The notes under the pieces: model-generated
Database searches by the model: none
What the model was told of the DNA's origin: nothing
The model's input: only the letters and a program-made list of their open reading frames with translations
In this document: in pieces, positions 8,712 to 17,631 of the stretch
Layout of the letters: each line of letters starts with the position of its first letter
Numbering within the stretch: position 1 is the first letter of the stretch
Translations under genes and position numbers: made by a program
Assembly (NCBI GenBank): GCA_017465665.1
Contig: JAFTVU010000012.1
Span: 1 to 43,118, forward strand
From: Oscillospiraceae bacterium
Lineage (GTDB): Bacteria > Bacillota > Clostridia > Oscillospirales > Ruminococcaceae
Reading direction: 5' to 3'
Length of the DNA stretch: 43,118 nt

Positions 8712-9774
8712 TCAGCTTTACGATCCAGCCCATCTCATCAGCGAGCTTGCCGTACTGCATACCTGTCATGGTATCATACAGCTTCTGAGAGATAGCACCA
8801 ATCTTGTTGCCGTTGATCTCCATTACCTTATCGCCCCACTTGAGGTGACCTACGGGAGAGATAACAGCCGCTGTACCTGTACCGAATACCTCCTGCAGCT
8901 TGCCTGCATCGTAAGCGTCGGAGACCTCCTGAATGGAGATGCGGCGCTCGGATACCTTCATGCCCCACTTCTTGCACAGCTCCAGAACAGACTTTCTGGT
9001 GATACCGGGCAGGATAGAGCCCTGCAGCTCGGGAGTTACTACCTCGTTGTCGATGATGAACATGATGTTCATAGCGCCAACCTCTTCGATGTACTTGCGC
9101 TCAACGCCGTCAAGCCACAGCACCTGAGAGTAATTCTGCTTGTGAGCCTCATCCTGACCTGCAAGAGAAGCAGCATAGTTACCACCTGTCTTGGTGTAAC
9201 CCATACCGCCCTTTACTGCACGTACATAATTTGTCTCAACATAGATATCAACAGGGTTAAGACCTGTGCTATAGTAAGCTCCGGAGGGAGAGAGGATGAT
9301 CATGAACAGATACTTGTCGCCGGGGCGAACACCGAGGAACGGGTCAACAGCGATGATAAAGGGACGGATGTACAGAGAAGCGCCGTCATTGTGGGGAACC
9401 CAATCCTTATCGACCTCTACCAGAGCGTGCAGAGCCTGAAGTGCATCCTCAACGGGAAGCTCAGGGATAACAAGACGCTCAGCAGACTGATTGAGACGCT
9501 TGAAGTTCTCCTCGGGACGGAAGAACTGGATCTCGCCGTCGGGAGTTCTGTAAGCCTTCATGCCCTCGAAGATCTCCTGACCATAGTGGAATACCATAGC
9601 TGCGGGAGAAAGAGATATCTCACCGTAGGGTACGATCCTTGCATCATGCCAGCCCATGCCTGTATCATATTCCATGATGAACATGTGGTCGGTAAACACC
9701 TTACCGAAGCCGAGTGCGGACTCGTCTGTGGGCTTTGCCTTAGGGGCAGTTGTCTTTTCGATTCTGATATTCAT
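8704..9774 (-). CDS. ilvE: Branched-chain amino acid aminotransferase
   Basis: 356 residues from the ATG at 9774, chosen because AGGAAAGGAAA stands just upstream; an earlier in-frame ATG at 9834 would add 20 residues inside a leader hairpin. It is a fold-type IV PLP enzyme that interconverts leucine, isoleucine and valine with their 2-oxo acids. K195 in YTKTGGNYAAS is the expected PLP lysine. FHYGQEIFEGMKAYR and the ELQGSILPGITRKSVLEL block are family signatures. Length fits the larger BCAT group. The stop overlaps the next gene, so the helical-protein cluster is probably read from the ilvE promoter. Confidence 0.95.
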   Translation of the reverse strand: MNIRIEKTTAPKAKPTDESALGFGKVFTDHMFIMEYDTGMGWHDARIVPYGEISLSPAAMVFHYGQEIFEGMKAYRTPDGEIQFFRPEENFKRLNQSAERLVIPELPVEDALQALHALVEVDKDWVPHNDGASLYIRPFIIAVDPFLGVRPGDKYLFMIILSPSGAYYSTGLNPVDIYVETNYVRAVKGGMGYTKTGGNYAASLAGQDEAHKQNYSQVLWLDGVERKYIEEVGAMNIMFIIDNEVVTPELQGSILPGITRKSVLELCKKWGMKVSERRISIQEVSDAYDAGKLQEVFGTGTAAVISPVGHLKWGDKVMEINGNKIGAISQKLYDTMTGMQYGKLADEMGWIVKLNG

Positions 9775-9789
9775 AATTGTTTCCTTTCC

Positions 9790-9833
9790 TGTCCGCGGAA
9801 GTGTGATTTGGAATACTTCCGAAATTACGGACA
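9790..9833 (-). promoter_or_regulatory. Structured leader hairpin upstream of ilvE
   Basis: TGTCCG and CGGACA enclose CGGAAGT/ACTTCCG, a two-part stem in the 5' untranslated region just before the ilvE ribosome binding site. It has no T-box sequence. It could influence translation or message stability. Confidence 0.4.
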
Positions 9834-9854
9834 TCTGCTAGTAATACATAATAC

Positions 9855-9883
9855 ATTATATCACTATTCTTTATAAAAGTAAA
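9855..9883 (-). promoter_or_regulatory. Promoter of ilvE
   Basis: On the - strand: TTTACT-N17-TATAAT, about 80 bases upstream of the start codon. Confidence 0.6.
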
Positions 9884-9918
9884 GTTTTTCCGCGCAAAAA
9901 ATCCGCTCAAATACAAAC

Positions 9919-9947
9919 AAAAAAGCGGCTTTGTTAAAAGCCGCTTT
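9919..9947 (-). terminator. Terminator after the anti-sigma gene
   Basis: An AAAGCGGCTTT/AAAGCCGCTTT stem with a TTTTTT tract on the - strand, between the anti-sigma gene and the ilvE promoter. Confidence 0.85.
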
Positions 9948-9994
9948 GCAGTATTTTTACTATTTAGAGCAGAATACCGGGGCATTGCGTGTGA

Positions 9995-10975
9995 TTATTT
10001 CAGCTCAATCGTATTTATGATAGCGTATACCTCTTCCATCGTTTCCGCAGTGATCAGAAAACCAACAGGGTGGTTGAGGTCGTCTGCACGGTACATATCC
10101 GCCACCACATGATAATAATCCTGCTCCTCAGTGGGGCTCTGTATGGTAAGGATACCGCACATCTCACCGGTTTCATAGATCAGCACTGTATCCCCTAAGG
10201 TTACCAATGTAGATTTCACTATACCCATTATACCATAACCGATGTTCCTTCCGATATCCCAGAAGCCGCGGTCATCCTCATCCAGCAGATACATACATTT
10301 GAGCGTGCCGTAAGCGGAATCGGGCATTCCGTTGCCGAGCCTGCCGACCCACTTCTCCAGCACAGAAGTCACCGCCTCATACTGTTCATCGGAAAGCTCC
10401 TCATAATTTCCGCGATAGAAAAGGCTCATGTCGCTGAAATCGCTCTGCGAATGTATCACAAGCACATGAATACGCTCGTCTGCGGGATGACGGTACAGAT
10501 CGGCTTTGACATCTCCGTCAAGCTCTTCCTTGTAATAATCCGCAGGCACACCGATGCTTCCATAAATACCATCCTTGATGACCAGATTGTCACCCGTCAC
10601 ATCATGCGCCGTGTAATATTCAGTATGCACGTTATCCCATGTATCATCGGGCACGAACATATTAAGCGCCGCCACTATACCGATGCGCGGCAGCAGCACC
10701 CAGAACAACACCATAGCAAAAATTATAGCTGCTGCAACTATCAGCACTATCCTGAGCTTTTTATTCTGCTTTTTCCTATGCTTGCCGATGATATTCTCTG
10801 CCTGTTCAGCAATATTGTTTTCGATCTCTGTATCTTCAAGCTGCTTAGCCACTGCTCTGCACTTGCCGCACTCCGTCATGTGTTCTTCTACCGCTTTGCG
10901 GCTCTCCTCGCTGCACACTCCGTCATGATACAGCGCCAGCAGATCCTGTATTACACCGCAATTATATTTGCTCAT
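9995..10975 (-). CDS. Anti-sigma factor with zinc-finger (zf-HC2) domain
   Basis: 326 residues. H32-x3-C36-x2-C39 (HMTECGKC) forms the zf-HC2 motif of the ZAS anti-sigma domain. A membrane span at about 74-94 separates it from an extracytoplasmic sensor domain of 230 residues with no family I recognise. The gene overlaps the sigma gene by 14 bases. Expected role: bind and silence the ECF sigma factor encoded just upstream until an envelope signal is sensed. Confidence 0.85.
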   Translation of the reverse strand: MSKYNCGVIQDLLALYHDGVCSEESRKAVEEHMTECGKCRAVAKQLEDTEIENNIAEQAENIIGKHRKKQNKKLRIVLIVAAAIIFAMVLFWVLLPRIGIVAALNMFVPDDTWDNVHTEYYTAHDVTGDNLVIKDGIYGSIGVPADYYKEELDGDVKADLYRHPADERIHVLVIHSQSDFSDMSLFYRGNYEELSDEQYEAVTSVLEKWVGRLGNGMPDSAYGTLKCMYLLDEDDRGFWDIGRNIGYGIMGIVKSTLVTLGDTVLIYETGEMCGILTIQSPTEEQDYYHVVADMYRADDLNHPVGFLITAETMEEVYAIINTIELK

Positions 10976-11444
10976 ATTCCCTCATCCTTTCCTGAAGCTT
11001 CAGCCTTGCTCTGTGGTAGGTAACTCGTGCCCACGATTCGGTCTTGCCAAAGATCCTTGCGATATCCTCAAACGCAAGCTCTCCGAAAACGCGCAGCTGA
11101 AACACCTCTTTATATGGCTCCTCCATCACATGAAGCGCTCTGTGTATCTGAAGCAGGGTATCCTTATCCTCCAGCTTTTCCGTGAAGCCATTATCTGCTT
11201 CGATATCATCCTCAAGAGGCGAGAGCCTGTTCTGCCTGCGAAGCTCATCCATGCAGGCATTTTTAGCAATAGCGCATAGCCATGTAAGCTCTTTCGAGCG
11301 ACCCTCGAACCGCTTTTTGCTGTTCATCGCACGGAAAAACACATCCTGCGTTATCTCCTCCGCCATCTGCCTGTCCTTAAGCAGAGTTACTGCATAGGAG
11401 AAGACATCCATATAATAAGTTCTGTACAGCTTTTCGTAATCCAT
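10962..11444 (-). CDS. ECF-type RNA polymerase sigma factor
   Basis: 160 residues, typical ECF length, with only sigma regions 2 and 4. Region 2 is around LYRTYYMDVFSYAVTLLKDR...AEEITQDVFFRAM (6-40); region 4 is around PYKEVFQLRVFGELAFEDIA...WARVTYHRARLKL (107-153). It directs polymerase to envelope-stress-type promoters. The promoter upstream has ECF-type elements, suggesting self-activation, and the partner anti-sigma gene is coupled downstream. Confidence 0.92.
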   Translation of the reverse strand: MDYEKLYRTYYMDVFSYAVTLLKDRQMAEEITQDVFFRAMNSKKRFEGRSKELTWLCAIAKNACMDELRRQNRLSPLEDDIEADNGFTEKLEDKDTLLQIHRALHVMEEPYKEVFQLRVFGELAFEDIARIFGKTESWARVTYHRARLKLQERMREYEQI

Positions 11445-11476
11445 AGGGTCTCACCTCTTTTCTGTCGCTTTCATAG

Positions 11477-11506
11477 ATTAGACAAGAGCAATTGCGTTTC
11501 GTTACA
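11477..11506 (-). promoter_or_regulatory. Probable autoregulated ECF promoter
   Basis: On the - strand: TGTAACGAAAC, then GTCTAAT about 17 bases after the TGTAAC. AAC-type -35 and GTC-type -10 elements are the hallmark of ECF promoters. It lies 30-60 bases upstream of the sigma gene. Confidence 0.65.
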
Positions 11507-11566
11507 AATTTTCAGGAAAAATTTTCACGAATATATAATATCACATCACACAAACGTTTGCAATCA

Positions 11567-11598
11567 AAAACAAAGCGCGGAGAAAAACTCCGCGCTTT
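11567..11598 (-). terminator. Terminator after purL
   Basis: An 11-bp AAAGCGCGGAG/CTCCGCGCTTT stem followed by GTTTTTG on the - strand, 19 bases beyond the purL stop. Confidence 0.8.
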
Positions 11599-11616
11599 TG
11601 ATTTATAAATGTGGGA

Positions 11617-14600
11617 TCAGCCTCTGAAGTAATCCACGCCGCCCTTGAACAGCAGCTGCTCCTTGTTGCCGTCAACATTCTTAGCAACATTGGGAGTAAG
11701 ACGCTCGGTATGACCCATCTTACCCAGTACACGTCCATCGGGAGAAATGATACCCTCGATAGCGTACATAGAGCTGTTGGGATTGTAAGCAACGTCCATT
11801 GTGGGATTGCCCTTGAGATCAACATACTGAGTAGCAACCTGACCGTTAGCGATGAGCTCCTTGATAACAGCCTCGGGAGCTACGAAACGACCCTCACCGT
11901 GGGAGATCGGGATGTTATGCAGATCGCCTACCTTTGTATGCATCAGCCAGGGAGACTTGTTTGTGCATATTCTTGTCATAGTCAGCTGAGACTGGTGACG
12001 TCCGATGGTGTTGTATGTCAGAGTGGGGCTTTCCTCGGTCAGAGGAACGATCTTTCCGAAAGGAACAAGACCCAGCTTGATGAGCGCCTGGAAGCCGTTA
12101 CAGATACCGATCATCAGACCGTCTCTTGTATACAGCATCTCCTCCACCGCTTCCTTGACAGCAGGATTGCGGAAGAATGCATTGATGAACTTTGCAGAAC
12201 CCTCAGGCTCGTCACCGCCGCTGAAGCCGCCGGGGATAGCAATCATCTGAGACTGCTTGATAAGACGTGTGAACTCAGCAACGCTCTCCTCCATATCCTT
12301 TGCGGAAAGGTTGCGGATAACGAAGATCTCGCTGTCGCCGCCGTAGCGGTTGAATGCGTTAGCCATATCGTATTCACAGTTTGTACCTGGGAATACAGGA
12401 ATGAGCACCTTAGGCTTTGCGATCTTGGGGCAGGTGTGAGTTGCAAGCAGCTCGCAGCCCTCGTTGTATGCAATGATCTCGGGAGCAGGCATCTCAGGAA
12501 GCTGTGCCTTGAAGATAGGCTCCAGAACGTCGTTCCATTTCTTTTCGAGGGAAGCAATGTCGAGCTTTACACCGCCGCAGGTGATCTCATAATCGGATGT
12601 GGTCTCACCAATGGTACGGATACCGTCGATATCGCCGTCCATCTCAAGAACGAATGCGCCATATACAGGTGTAAACAGCTCGTCATCCGTGAGAGCGTTC
12701 AGCTTAGCACCTACACGGTTACCCAGAGTCATCTTGAATACACCCTCTGCAAGACCACCGTTAGCAACGGACCATGCGGAAAGGATCTTCTTCTCCTTGA
12801 TGAGCTTTGTGATCTTTCTGAATACAGCCTTTACGCTGTCAAACTTAGGCAGACCGTTCTCATCATACTCGGGAGCGATATATCCGATCTTGCTCATGGG
12901 GCACTTGAACTCTGCAGAGATGATATCCTCAGCCTTAGCTGTGGATACTGCAAAGGAGACCAGTGTGGGAGGTACGTCGATATCCTCGAATGTACCGCTC
13001 ATGGAGTCCTTACCGCCGATAGCGCCGCAGCCCATCTCGAGCTGTGCCTTGTAAGCACCAAGCAGTGCAGAGAAAGGCTTGCCCCAACGCTCTGCCTTGC
13101 CCTGTGTTCTCTCAAAATACTCCTGGAATGTCAGCCAGCACTTCTCGCTGTCGCCGCCAGCTGCAACTACCTTTGCAATACTCTCAACTACAGCGCATAC
13201 AGCACCGTGATAGGGAGACTGCTCGGAAATCGCAGGGTTGAAGCCCCATGCCATTACAGAAGCGGTGCTTGTGGTAGCGTTGATCATGGGGATTTTCGCA
13301 GCCATTGCCTGTACGGGAGTCTGCTGTGTTCTTCCCGAGAAAGGCATCAGCACTGTTGCGCCGCCGATAGTGGAGTCAAATCTCTGTACCAGTCCTCTCT
13401 GAGAACATATGTTCAGATCTGTAACAAGGCTCTCCCAATCCTTTTCGGTATTGGTCCTGCCTGTGGAGTAGGAAACATTTACTGCAGGAACTGCAACATT
13501 AGTGTGCTTCTCTGCGCCGTTGGAATTCAGGAACTCTCTGCTGATATCGCAGATGGTCTTGCCGTTCCAGTTCATGCGGAGTCTGGGCTCTGCCTTTACA
13601 ACAGCAACAGGAGTGGACTCAAGGTTCTCCTGAGAAGCCAGTGCACGGAACTTGTCAGCGTCCTCTGCAGCTACTACAACAGCCATTCTCTCCTGAGATT
13701 CGGAGATAGCAAGCTCTGTACCGTCCAGACCATCATACTTCTTGGGAACTGCGTTCAGGTCTATCTCAAGGCCGTCAGCCAGCTCACCGATAGCAACGGA
13801 AACACCGCCTGCACCGAAGTCGTTGCAGCGCTTGATAAGGCGTGTAGCCTCGGGATTTCTGAACAGACGCTGCAGCTTTCTCTCCTCGGGGGCATTGCCC
13901 TTCTGAACCTCTGCACCGCAGGATTCAAGGGACTGCACGCTGTGGGACTTGGAAGAACCTGTTGCACCGCCGCAGCCATCACGTCCTGTACGTCCGCCGA
14001 GCAGGATGATAACATCGCCGGGAGCGGGTCTTTCACGTCTTACATTATCAATAGGAGCAGCGCCTACAACAGCACCGATCTCCATTCTCTTAGCCATATA
14101 GCCGGGGTGATAGATCTCTGCAACGTGACCTGTTGCCAGACCGATCTGGTTACCGTAGGAGGAATAACCTGCCGCAGCAGTAGTTGTGATCTTTCTGGGA
14201 GGCAGCTTGCCCTTGATGGTCTTCTCAACGGGAAGCAGAGGATCGGATGCACCTGTTACACGCATTGCCTGATATACATAGGAACGACCGGAAAGCGGGT
14301 CACGGATAGCACCGCCAAGACATGTGGCAGCTCCACCGAAAGGCTCGATCTCTGTGGGATGGTTGTGAGTCTCGTTCTTGAACATCAGCAGCCATTCCTC
14401 GTCCTTGCCGTCAACGTCTACTGTGATCTTAACGGAGCACGCATTGATCTCCTCGGATTCGTCCAGATCCTTCAGCAGACCATCCTTCTTCAGCTTCTTT
14501 GCAGCAAGAGTAGCAATATCCATCAGGCAGATAGGCTTGTTGCCTCTGCCAAGCTCTTCGCGGTCAGCCTTGTATTCTGCGTATGTATCGGCAATATATG

Positions 14601-15324
14601 CGGGAGCGATATCAGCGTTATCGATGATAGTGCCGAATGTGGTATGACGGCAGTGGTCAGACCAGTAGGTATCTATCATGCGGATTTCTGTGATTGTAGG
14701 ATTTCTGTTCTCGCTCTTGAAATAATCCTGACAGAACTTGATATCGTCATTATCCATAGCAAGGCCATACTTCACAACGAAATCAGCCAGCTCTGCATCT
14801 GTCTTGTCAATAAAGCCGTCCAGAGTCTCTACGGATGTGGGGATATCATACTGTACTTCAAGGGTCTGGTACTCCTCAAAGCCGCACTCTCTGGATTCAA
14901 CAGCGTTGATAAGGTAGTGCTTGATCTTGTCAAACTCCTCATCTGTGATCTTACCCTTGAGGATATAGATCTTTGCATACTTTACAACAGGTCTGTCACC
15001 CTTACACAGCATCTGGATGCACTGTGCCGCAGAGTCAGCACGCTGATCGAACTGTCCGGGCAGGAACTCCACTGCAAACATACGCTCGTCCGCTGCAAGC
15101 GCAGGAAGCTCGCTGAACACCTCGTCAACGGGCGGCTCAGAAAATACTGTAGGGATAGCCTTGTCAAAATTCTCCTTGGGAAGCTTCTCAGCGTCATAAC
15201 GGTTGATGATGCGGACATCCTCAACAGACTTGATGCCGAGCGCAACGGTAAGGTCAGAAAGAGTAGCCTTTCCGTCAACCGCAAACTGCGGCTTCTTCTC
15301 AACATAGATACGATAAACTGCCAT
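11617..15324 (-). CDS. purL: Phosphoribosylformylglycinamidine synthase (single chain)
   Basis: 1235 residues, the single-polypeptide form in which PurS-like, PurL and PurQ parts are fused. It converts FGAR and glutamine to FGAM in purine synthesis. In order: N-terminal PurS-like region; linker with the DTYWSDHCRHTTF motif; two PurM-like ATP-binding halves (KNETHNHPTEIEPFGGAATC; GRDGCGGATGSS; FGAGGVSVAIGEL); C-terminal class I glutaminase with nucleophile Cys in GICNGFQAL (about residue 1070) and the HGEGR segment. GGAGG precedes the ATG. Only 54 bases separate it from mtaB upstream, so the two may be cotranscribed. No purine riboswitch is visible. Confidence 0.96.
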   Translation of the reverse strand: MAVYRIYVEKKPQFAVDGKATLSDLTVALGIKSVEDVRIINRYDAEKLPKENFDKAIPTVFSEPPVDEVFSELPALAADERMFAVEFLPGQFDQRADSAAQCIQMLCKGDRPVVKYAKIYILKGKITDEEFDKIKHYLINAVESRECGFEEYQTLEVQYDIPTSVETLDGFIDKTDAELADFVVKYGLAMDNDDIKFCQDYFKSENRNPTITEIRMIDTYWSDHCRHTTFGTIIDNADIAPAYIADTYAEYKADREELGRGNKPICLMDIATLAAKKLKKDGLLKDLDESEEINACSVKITVDVDGKDEEWLLMFKNETHNHPTEIEPFGGAATCLGGAIRDPLSGRSYVYQAMRVTGASDPLLPVEKTIKGKLPPRKITTTAAAGYSSYGNQIGLATGHVAEIYHPGYMAKRMEIGAVVGAAPIDNVRRERPAPGDVIILLGGRTGRDGCGGATGSSKSHSVQSLESCGAEVQKGNAPEERKLQRLFRNPEATRLIKRCNDFGAGGVSVAIGELADGLEIDLNAVPKKYDGLDGTELAISESQERMAVVVAAEDADKFRALASQENLESTPVAVVKAEPRLRMNWNGKTICDISREFLNSNGAEKHTNVAVPAVNVSYSTGRTNTEKDWESLVTDLNICSQRGLVQRFDSTIGGATVLMPFSGRTQQTPVQAMAAKIPMINATTSTASVMAWGFNPAISEQSPYHGAVCAVVESIAKVVAAGGDSEKCWLTFQEYFERTQGKAERWGKPFSALLGAYKAQLEMGCGAIGGKDSMSGTFEDIDVPPTLVSFAVSTAKAEDIISAEFKCPMSKIGYIAPEYDENGLPKFDSVKAVFRKITKLIKEKKILSAWSVANGGLAEGVFKMTLGNRVGAKLNALTDDELFTPVYGAFVLEMDGDIDGIRTIGETTSDYEITCGGVKLDIASLEKKWNDVLEPIFKAQLPEMPAPEIIAYNEGCELLATHTCPKIAKPKVLIPVFPGTNCEYDMANAFNRYGGDSEIFVIRNLSAKDMEESVAEFTRLIKQSQMIAIPGGFSGGDEPEGSAKFINAFFRNPAVKEAVEEMLYTRDGLMIGICNGFQALIKLGLVPFGKIVPLTEESPTLTYNTIGRHQSQLTMTRICTNKSPWLMHTKVGDLHNIPISHGEGRFVAPEAVIKELIANGQVATQYVDLKGNPTMDVAYNPNSSMYAIEGIISPDGRVLGKMGHTERLTPNVAKNVDGNKEQLLFKGGVDYFRG

Positions 15325-15378
15325 GTCTTTGTTTCCTCCATATGTTCTAAAAAGGTATATATACCATTTTATAATTAA

Positions 15379-16656
15379 CTAGATCAATTCTGCCGTACAG
15401 TGATCTGCACAGGCATCGGTCAGCCTGACCTTGACAAGCGAGTGCCTTTCGATCTGCTTACCGTATATTTTTACAGGGATATAACTTTCGGTATATCCAT
15501 TGCTGTATTCATCGCTTTGCGGCTTTTCAATAAGTACAGTATGCTCCGTGCCGATCTGCGCTTTAAGATACTGCTCTTCAAGCTGCTTAGCCAGCGCTCC
15601 CATACGCTTTGCCCTGTCTGATTTGATATGCGGCAGCACCTGCTCGCTTCTCATCGCTGCAAGCGTACCCTTTCGTATGGAATACGGAAATACATGTATC
15701 TTCGCAAAACCGACTTTTTTCGCAAACTCCATGCTTTCGAGGAACTCCTCCTCGGTCTCGCCCGTAAAGCCGACCATTATATCGGTAGTTATCGAGCAAC
15801 CCGGGAAATTAGCCCTCAGCTTTTCACACACTTCAAGATACTGCGCTGTATCATAACGGCGGCGCATACGCACCAGCACCTCATCGCTTCCGCTCTGCAG
15901 AGAAAGATGAAAATGCGGACAAAGCTTTCTGACCTCACGGAGCTTTGCTATCTCCTCATCAGTCATCATATCAGGCTCCAGCGAACCAAGCCTTATGCGC
16001 TCAATACCATCGACATCCGCTGCCTTGACCGCGTCCCCGAGCGTGAGCCCGAGCTCCTGCCCGTAACAGCTGAGATTTATACCTGTCAGCACTACTTCCT
16101 TGTTGCCGCTCTTTGCCGCAAGCTGAGCCTGCTTTGTTATCTCCTTTATCGGCATGGAACGCACACGGCCTCTTGCCACAGGAATTATGCAGTATGCACA
16201 GAATCTGTCACACCCATCCTCTACCTTGATAAAAGCACGGGTGCGGTCAATATCCGCCCCTGCACATTTCATATCAAACTCCCTCGGGAGTGAGTTGATA
16301 TACACCCTTTTTTCGGGCTTTTCAAGGTATTCGTTAAGCAAAAAAGGAATATATGATTTTGCGCCGTTTCCGATGATTATATCAGCGTCGGTCTGACTTG
16401 CATCCTCCGGATAGCTTTGCGGAAAGCAGCCACACAGCACTGTTATTCCTTCGGGATTATCCTTCTTGCAGCGGGATACCAGCTGCCTTGCCTTTTTAAC
16501 GCTCATACTTGTTACCGCACAGGAGTTTATCACCGCAATATCGGCAACCTCTCCATCAGGGACGATCTCAAAGCCTGCAGCGAGCATACTGTCATTTATA
16601 GCGGCGCTCTCACAGGAGTTCACCTTGCATCCCAGCGTATAAATAATAAAGGTCAT
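15379..16656 (-). CDS. mtaB: tRNA ms2t6A methylthiotransferase
   Basis: 425 residues. It is a radical-SAM enzyme that adds the methylthio group to t6A at position 37 of ANN-decoding tRNAs. Cluster-binding cysteines in the N-terminal UPF0004 domain: C10, C46, C75. Radical-SAM motif C149-x3-C153-x2-C156 (CDRFCAYC). The C-terminal 60 residues form a TRAM RNA-binding domain. The CxxxCxxC context and overall length fit MtaB better than MiaB or RimO. AAGGAGC precedes the ATG. Directly upstream of purL on the same strand. Confidence 0.93.
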   Translation of the reverse strand: MTFIIYTLGCKVNSCESAAINDSMLAAGFEIVPDGEVADIAVINSCAVTSMSVKKARQLVSRCKKDNPEGITVLCGCFPQSYPEDASQTDADIIIGNGAKSYIPFLLNEYLEKPEKRVYINSLPREFDMKCAGADIDRTRAFIKVEDGCDRFCAYCIIPVARGRVRSMPIKEITKQAQLAAKSGNKEVVLTGINLSCYGQELGLTLGDAVKAADVDGIERIRLGSLEPDMMTDEEIAKLREVRKLCPHFHLSLQSGSDEVLVRMRRRYDTAQYLEVCEKLRANFPGCSITTDIMVGFTGETEEEFLESMEFAKKVGFAKIHVFPYSIRKGTLAAMRSEQVLPHIKSDRAKRMGALAKQLEEQYLKAQIGTEHTVLIEKPQSDEYSNGYTESYIPVKIYGKQIERHSLVKVRLTDACADHCTAELI

Positions 16657-16809
16657 CCCAAGCTCCTTACATGATATAACTAAAAGATAACAAAAGCCAA
16701 GTTTTGTGCATAGTGTATATTATACACAGCGTTGTTTAGGCAAAATTACCAAATGTTTTTTTGATACAATTATATTATACTTGATTATTCCGAATTTTGC
16801 AATAAGCTA

Positions 16810-16838
16810 TTGACTAATTTCTGAATTGTTGCTATATT
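16810..16838 (+). promoter_or_regulatory. Promoter of the first HPr-like gene
   Basis: TTGACT-N17-TATATT, about 100 bases before the start codon. A long untranslated leader follows. Confidence 0.6.
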
Positions 16839-16938
16839 TATATTGAGGTTAGCAAAAAACACCTCAAAACAGATAGAAACACTTGTACACAAAGACAACA
16901 GACAAAACGATTTCAAACAATGAAAGGCGGCGATTTTA

Positions 16939-17175
16939 ATGAAGGAACTCAAGATTCTGCTTGGCACGATCGAAGATGTAAAGGAATTTGTGAACATCAC
17001 CAACAAGTATGAGTTTGACTGCGATCTCGTTTCGGGAAGATATGCAGTTGACGCAAAGTCCATTATGGGTATCTTCAGTCTGGACCTGTCCAAGTCGCTG
17101 AACATGGTCATCAGGGGCGAGGGAAAGAACGCAGAGGAGCTCGCGGAAGAGCTTGAAAAATTCACAGCAAAGTAA
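16939..17175 (+). CDS. HPr-like protein lacking the active histidine
   Basis: 78 residues. The middle of the protein (about 31-52: VSGRYAVDAKSIMGIFSLDL) matches the Ser46 region of HPr, with Ser41 in the KSIMG context, the site phosphorylated by HPr kinase in Gram-positive bacteria. The GIHARPA segment that carries His15 in true HPr is replaced by GTIEDVKEF, so it cannot accept phosphate from enzyme I. This resembles the logic of Bacillus Crh, a regulatory HPr homologue. AAAGGCGG precedes the ATG. A paralogue follows at 17269. Confidence 0.8.
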   Translation: MKELKILLGTIEDVKEFVNITNKYEFDCDLVSGRYAVDAKSIMGIFSLDLSKSLNMVIRGEGKNAEELAEELEKFTAK

Positions 17176-17200
17176 AAAGAAGTATTCGACAAAAATCCCA

Positions 17201-17229
17201 TTGACAAAACGCGCAGGGTATGTTATCAT
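17201..17229 (+). promoter_or_regulatory. Promoter of the second HPr-like gene
   Basis: A strong match: TTGACA-N17-TATCAT. It shows that the second gene has its own start of transcription. Confidence 0.75.
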
Positions 17230-17268
17230 ACATGAAACCCTGCTGAATGAAGAAAGGAAGTAAAAGTT

Positions 17269-17499
17269 ATGACAACAGCTACAATTTGCATCAACACAAT
17301 CAATGACGTTAAGAATTTCGTAAACATCGTAACAAAGTGCGATTACGACGTAGACATCGTTTCCGGCAGATACGCTATCGACGCTAAGTCCATCATGGGT
17401 ATCTTCAGCCTGGACCTCTCCAAGGAGCTGACACTGAATATCCACAGCGATAACTGTGCTGAATTTCTTGATGAGATCAAGAGCTACATCGTAAAGTAA
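17269..17499 (+). CDS. HPr-like protein lacking the active histidine, paralogue
   Basis: 76 residues. VSGRYAIDAKSIMGIFSLDL is nearly the same as in the preceding gene, with Ser41 again in KSIMG. Its N-terminal segment INDVKNFVNI replaces the His15 loop. The two genes are a tandem duplication that has diverged mostly in the last third. GAAAGGAAG precedes the ATG. Codon use here (many AAG, GAC, ATC) looks like that of a highly expressed gene. Likely a regulatory, not transport, member of the family. Confidence 0.8.
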   Translation: MTTATICINTINDVKNFVNIVTKCDYDVDIVSGRYAIDAKSIMGIFSLDLSKELTLNIHSDNCAEFLDEIKSYIVK

Positions 17500-17519
17500 G
17501 ATCAACTGAACACAGAGAG

Positions 17520-17547
17520 CAGGCTGCTTCGGCAGCCTGTTTTTTTG
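17520..17547 (+). terminator. Terminator after HPr-like genes
   Basis: An AGGCTGC/GCAGCCT stem with a TTCG tetraloop, followed by seven T residues. Confidence 0.9.
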
Positions 17548-17631
17548 TTAGGGGTTGTAATTTATTTAATAATAGTATATAATAAAGGAAAATCGATTTA
17601 GTTCAATAATGTAATGAAAGGAAGATGTGTT

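Noticed and set aside
11611-15378. A 1255-codon open frame on the + strand opposite purL
   Set aside because: It is the antisense shadow of purL: no ribosome binding site, Cys/Leu/Ser-rich nonsense composition, and purL is unmistakable.
16657-16800. Small protein gene between mtaB and the HPr-like genes
   Set aside because: No frame with a ribosome binding site; the stretch is AT-rich and holds promoters only.
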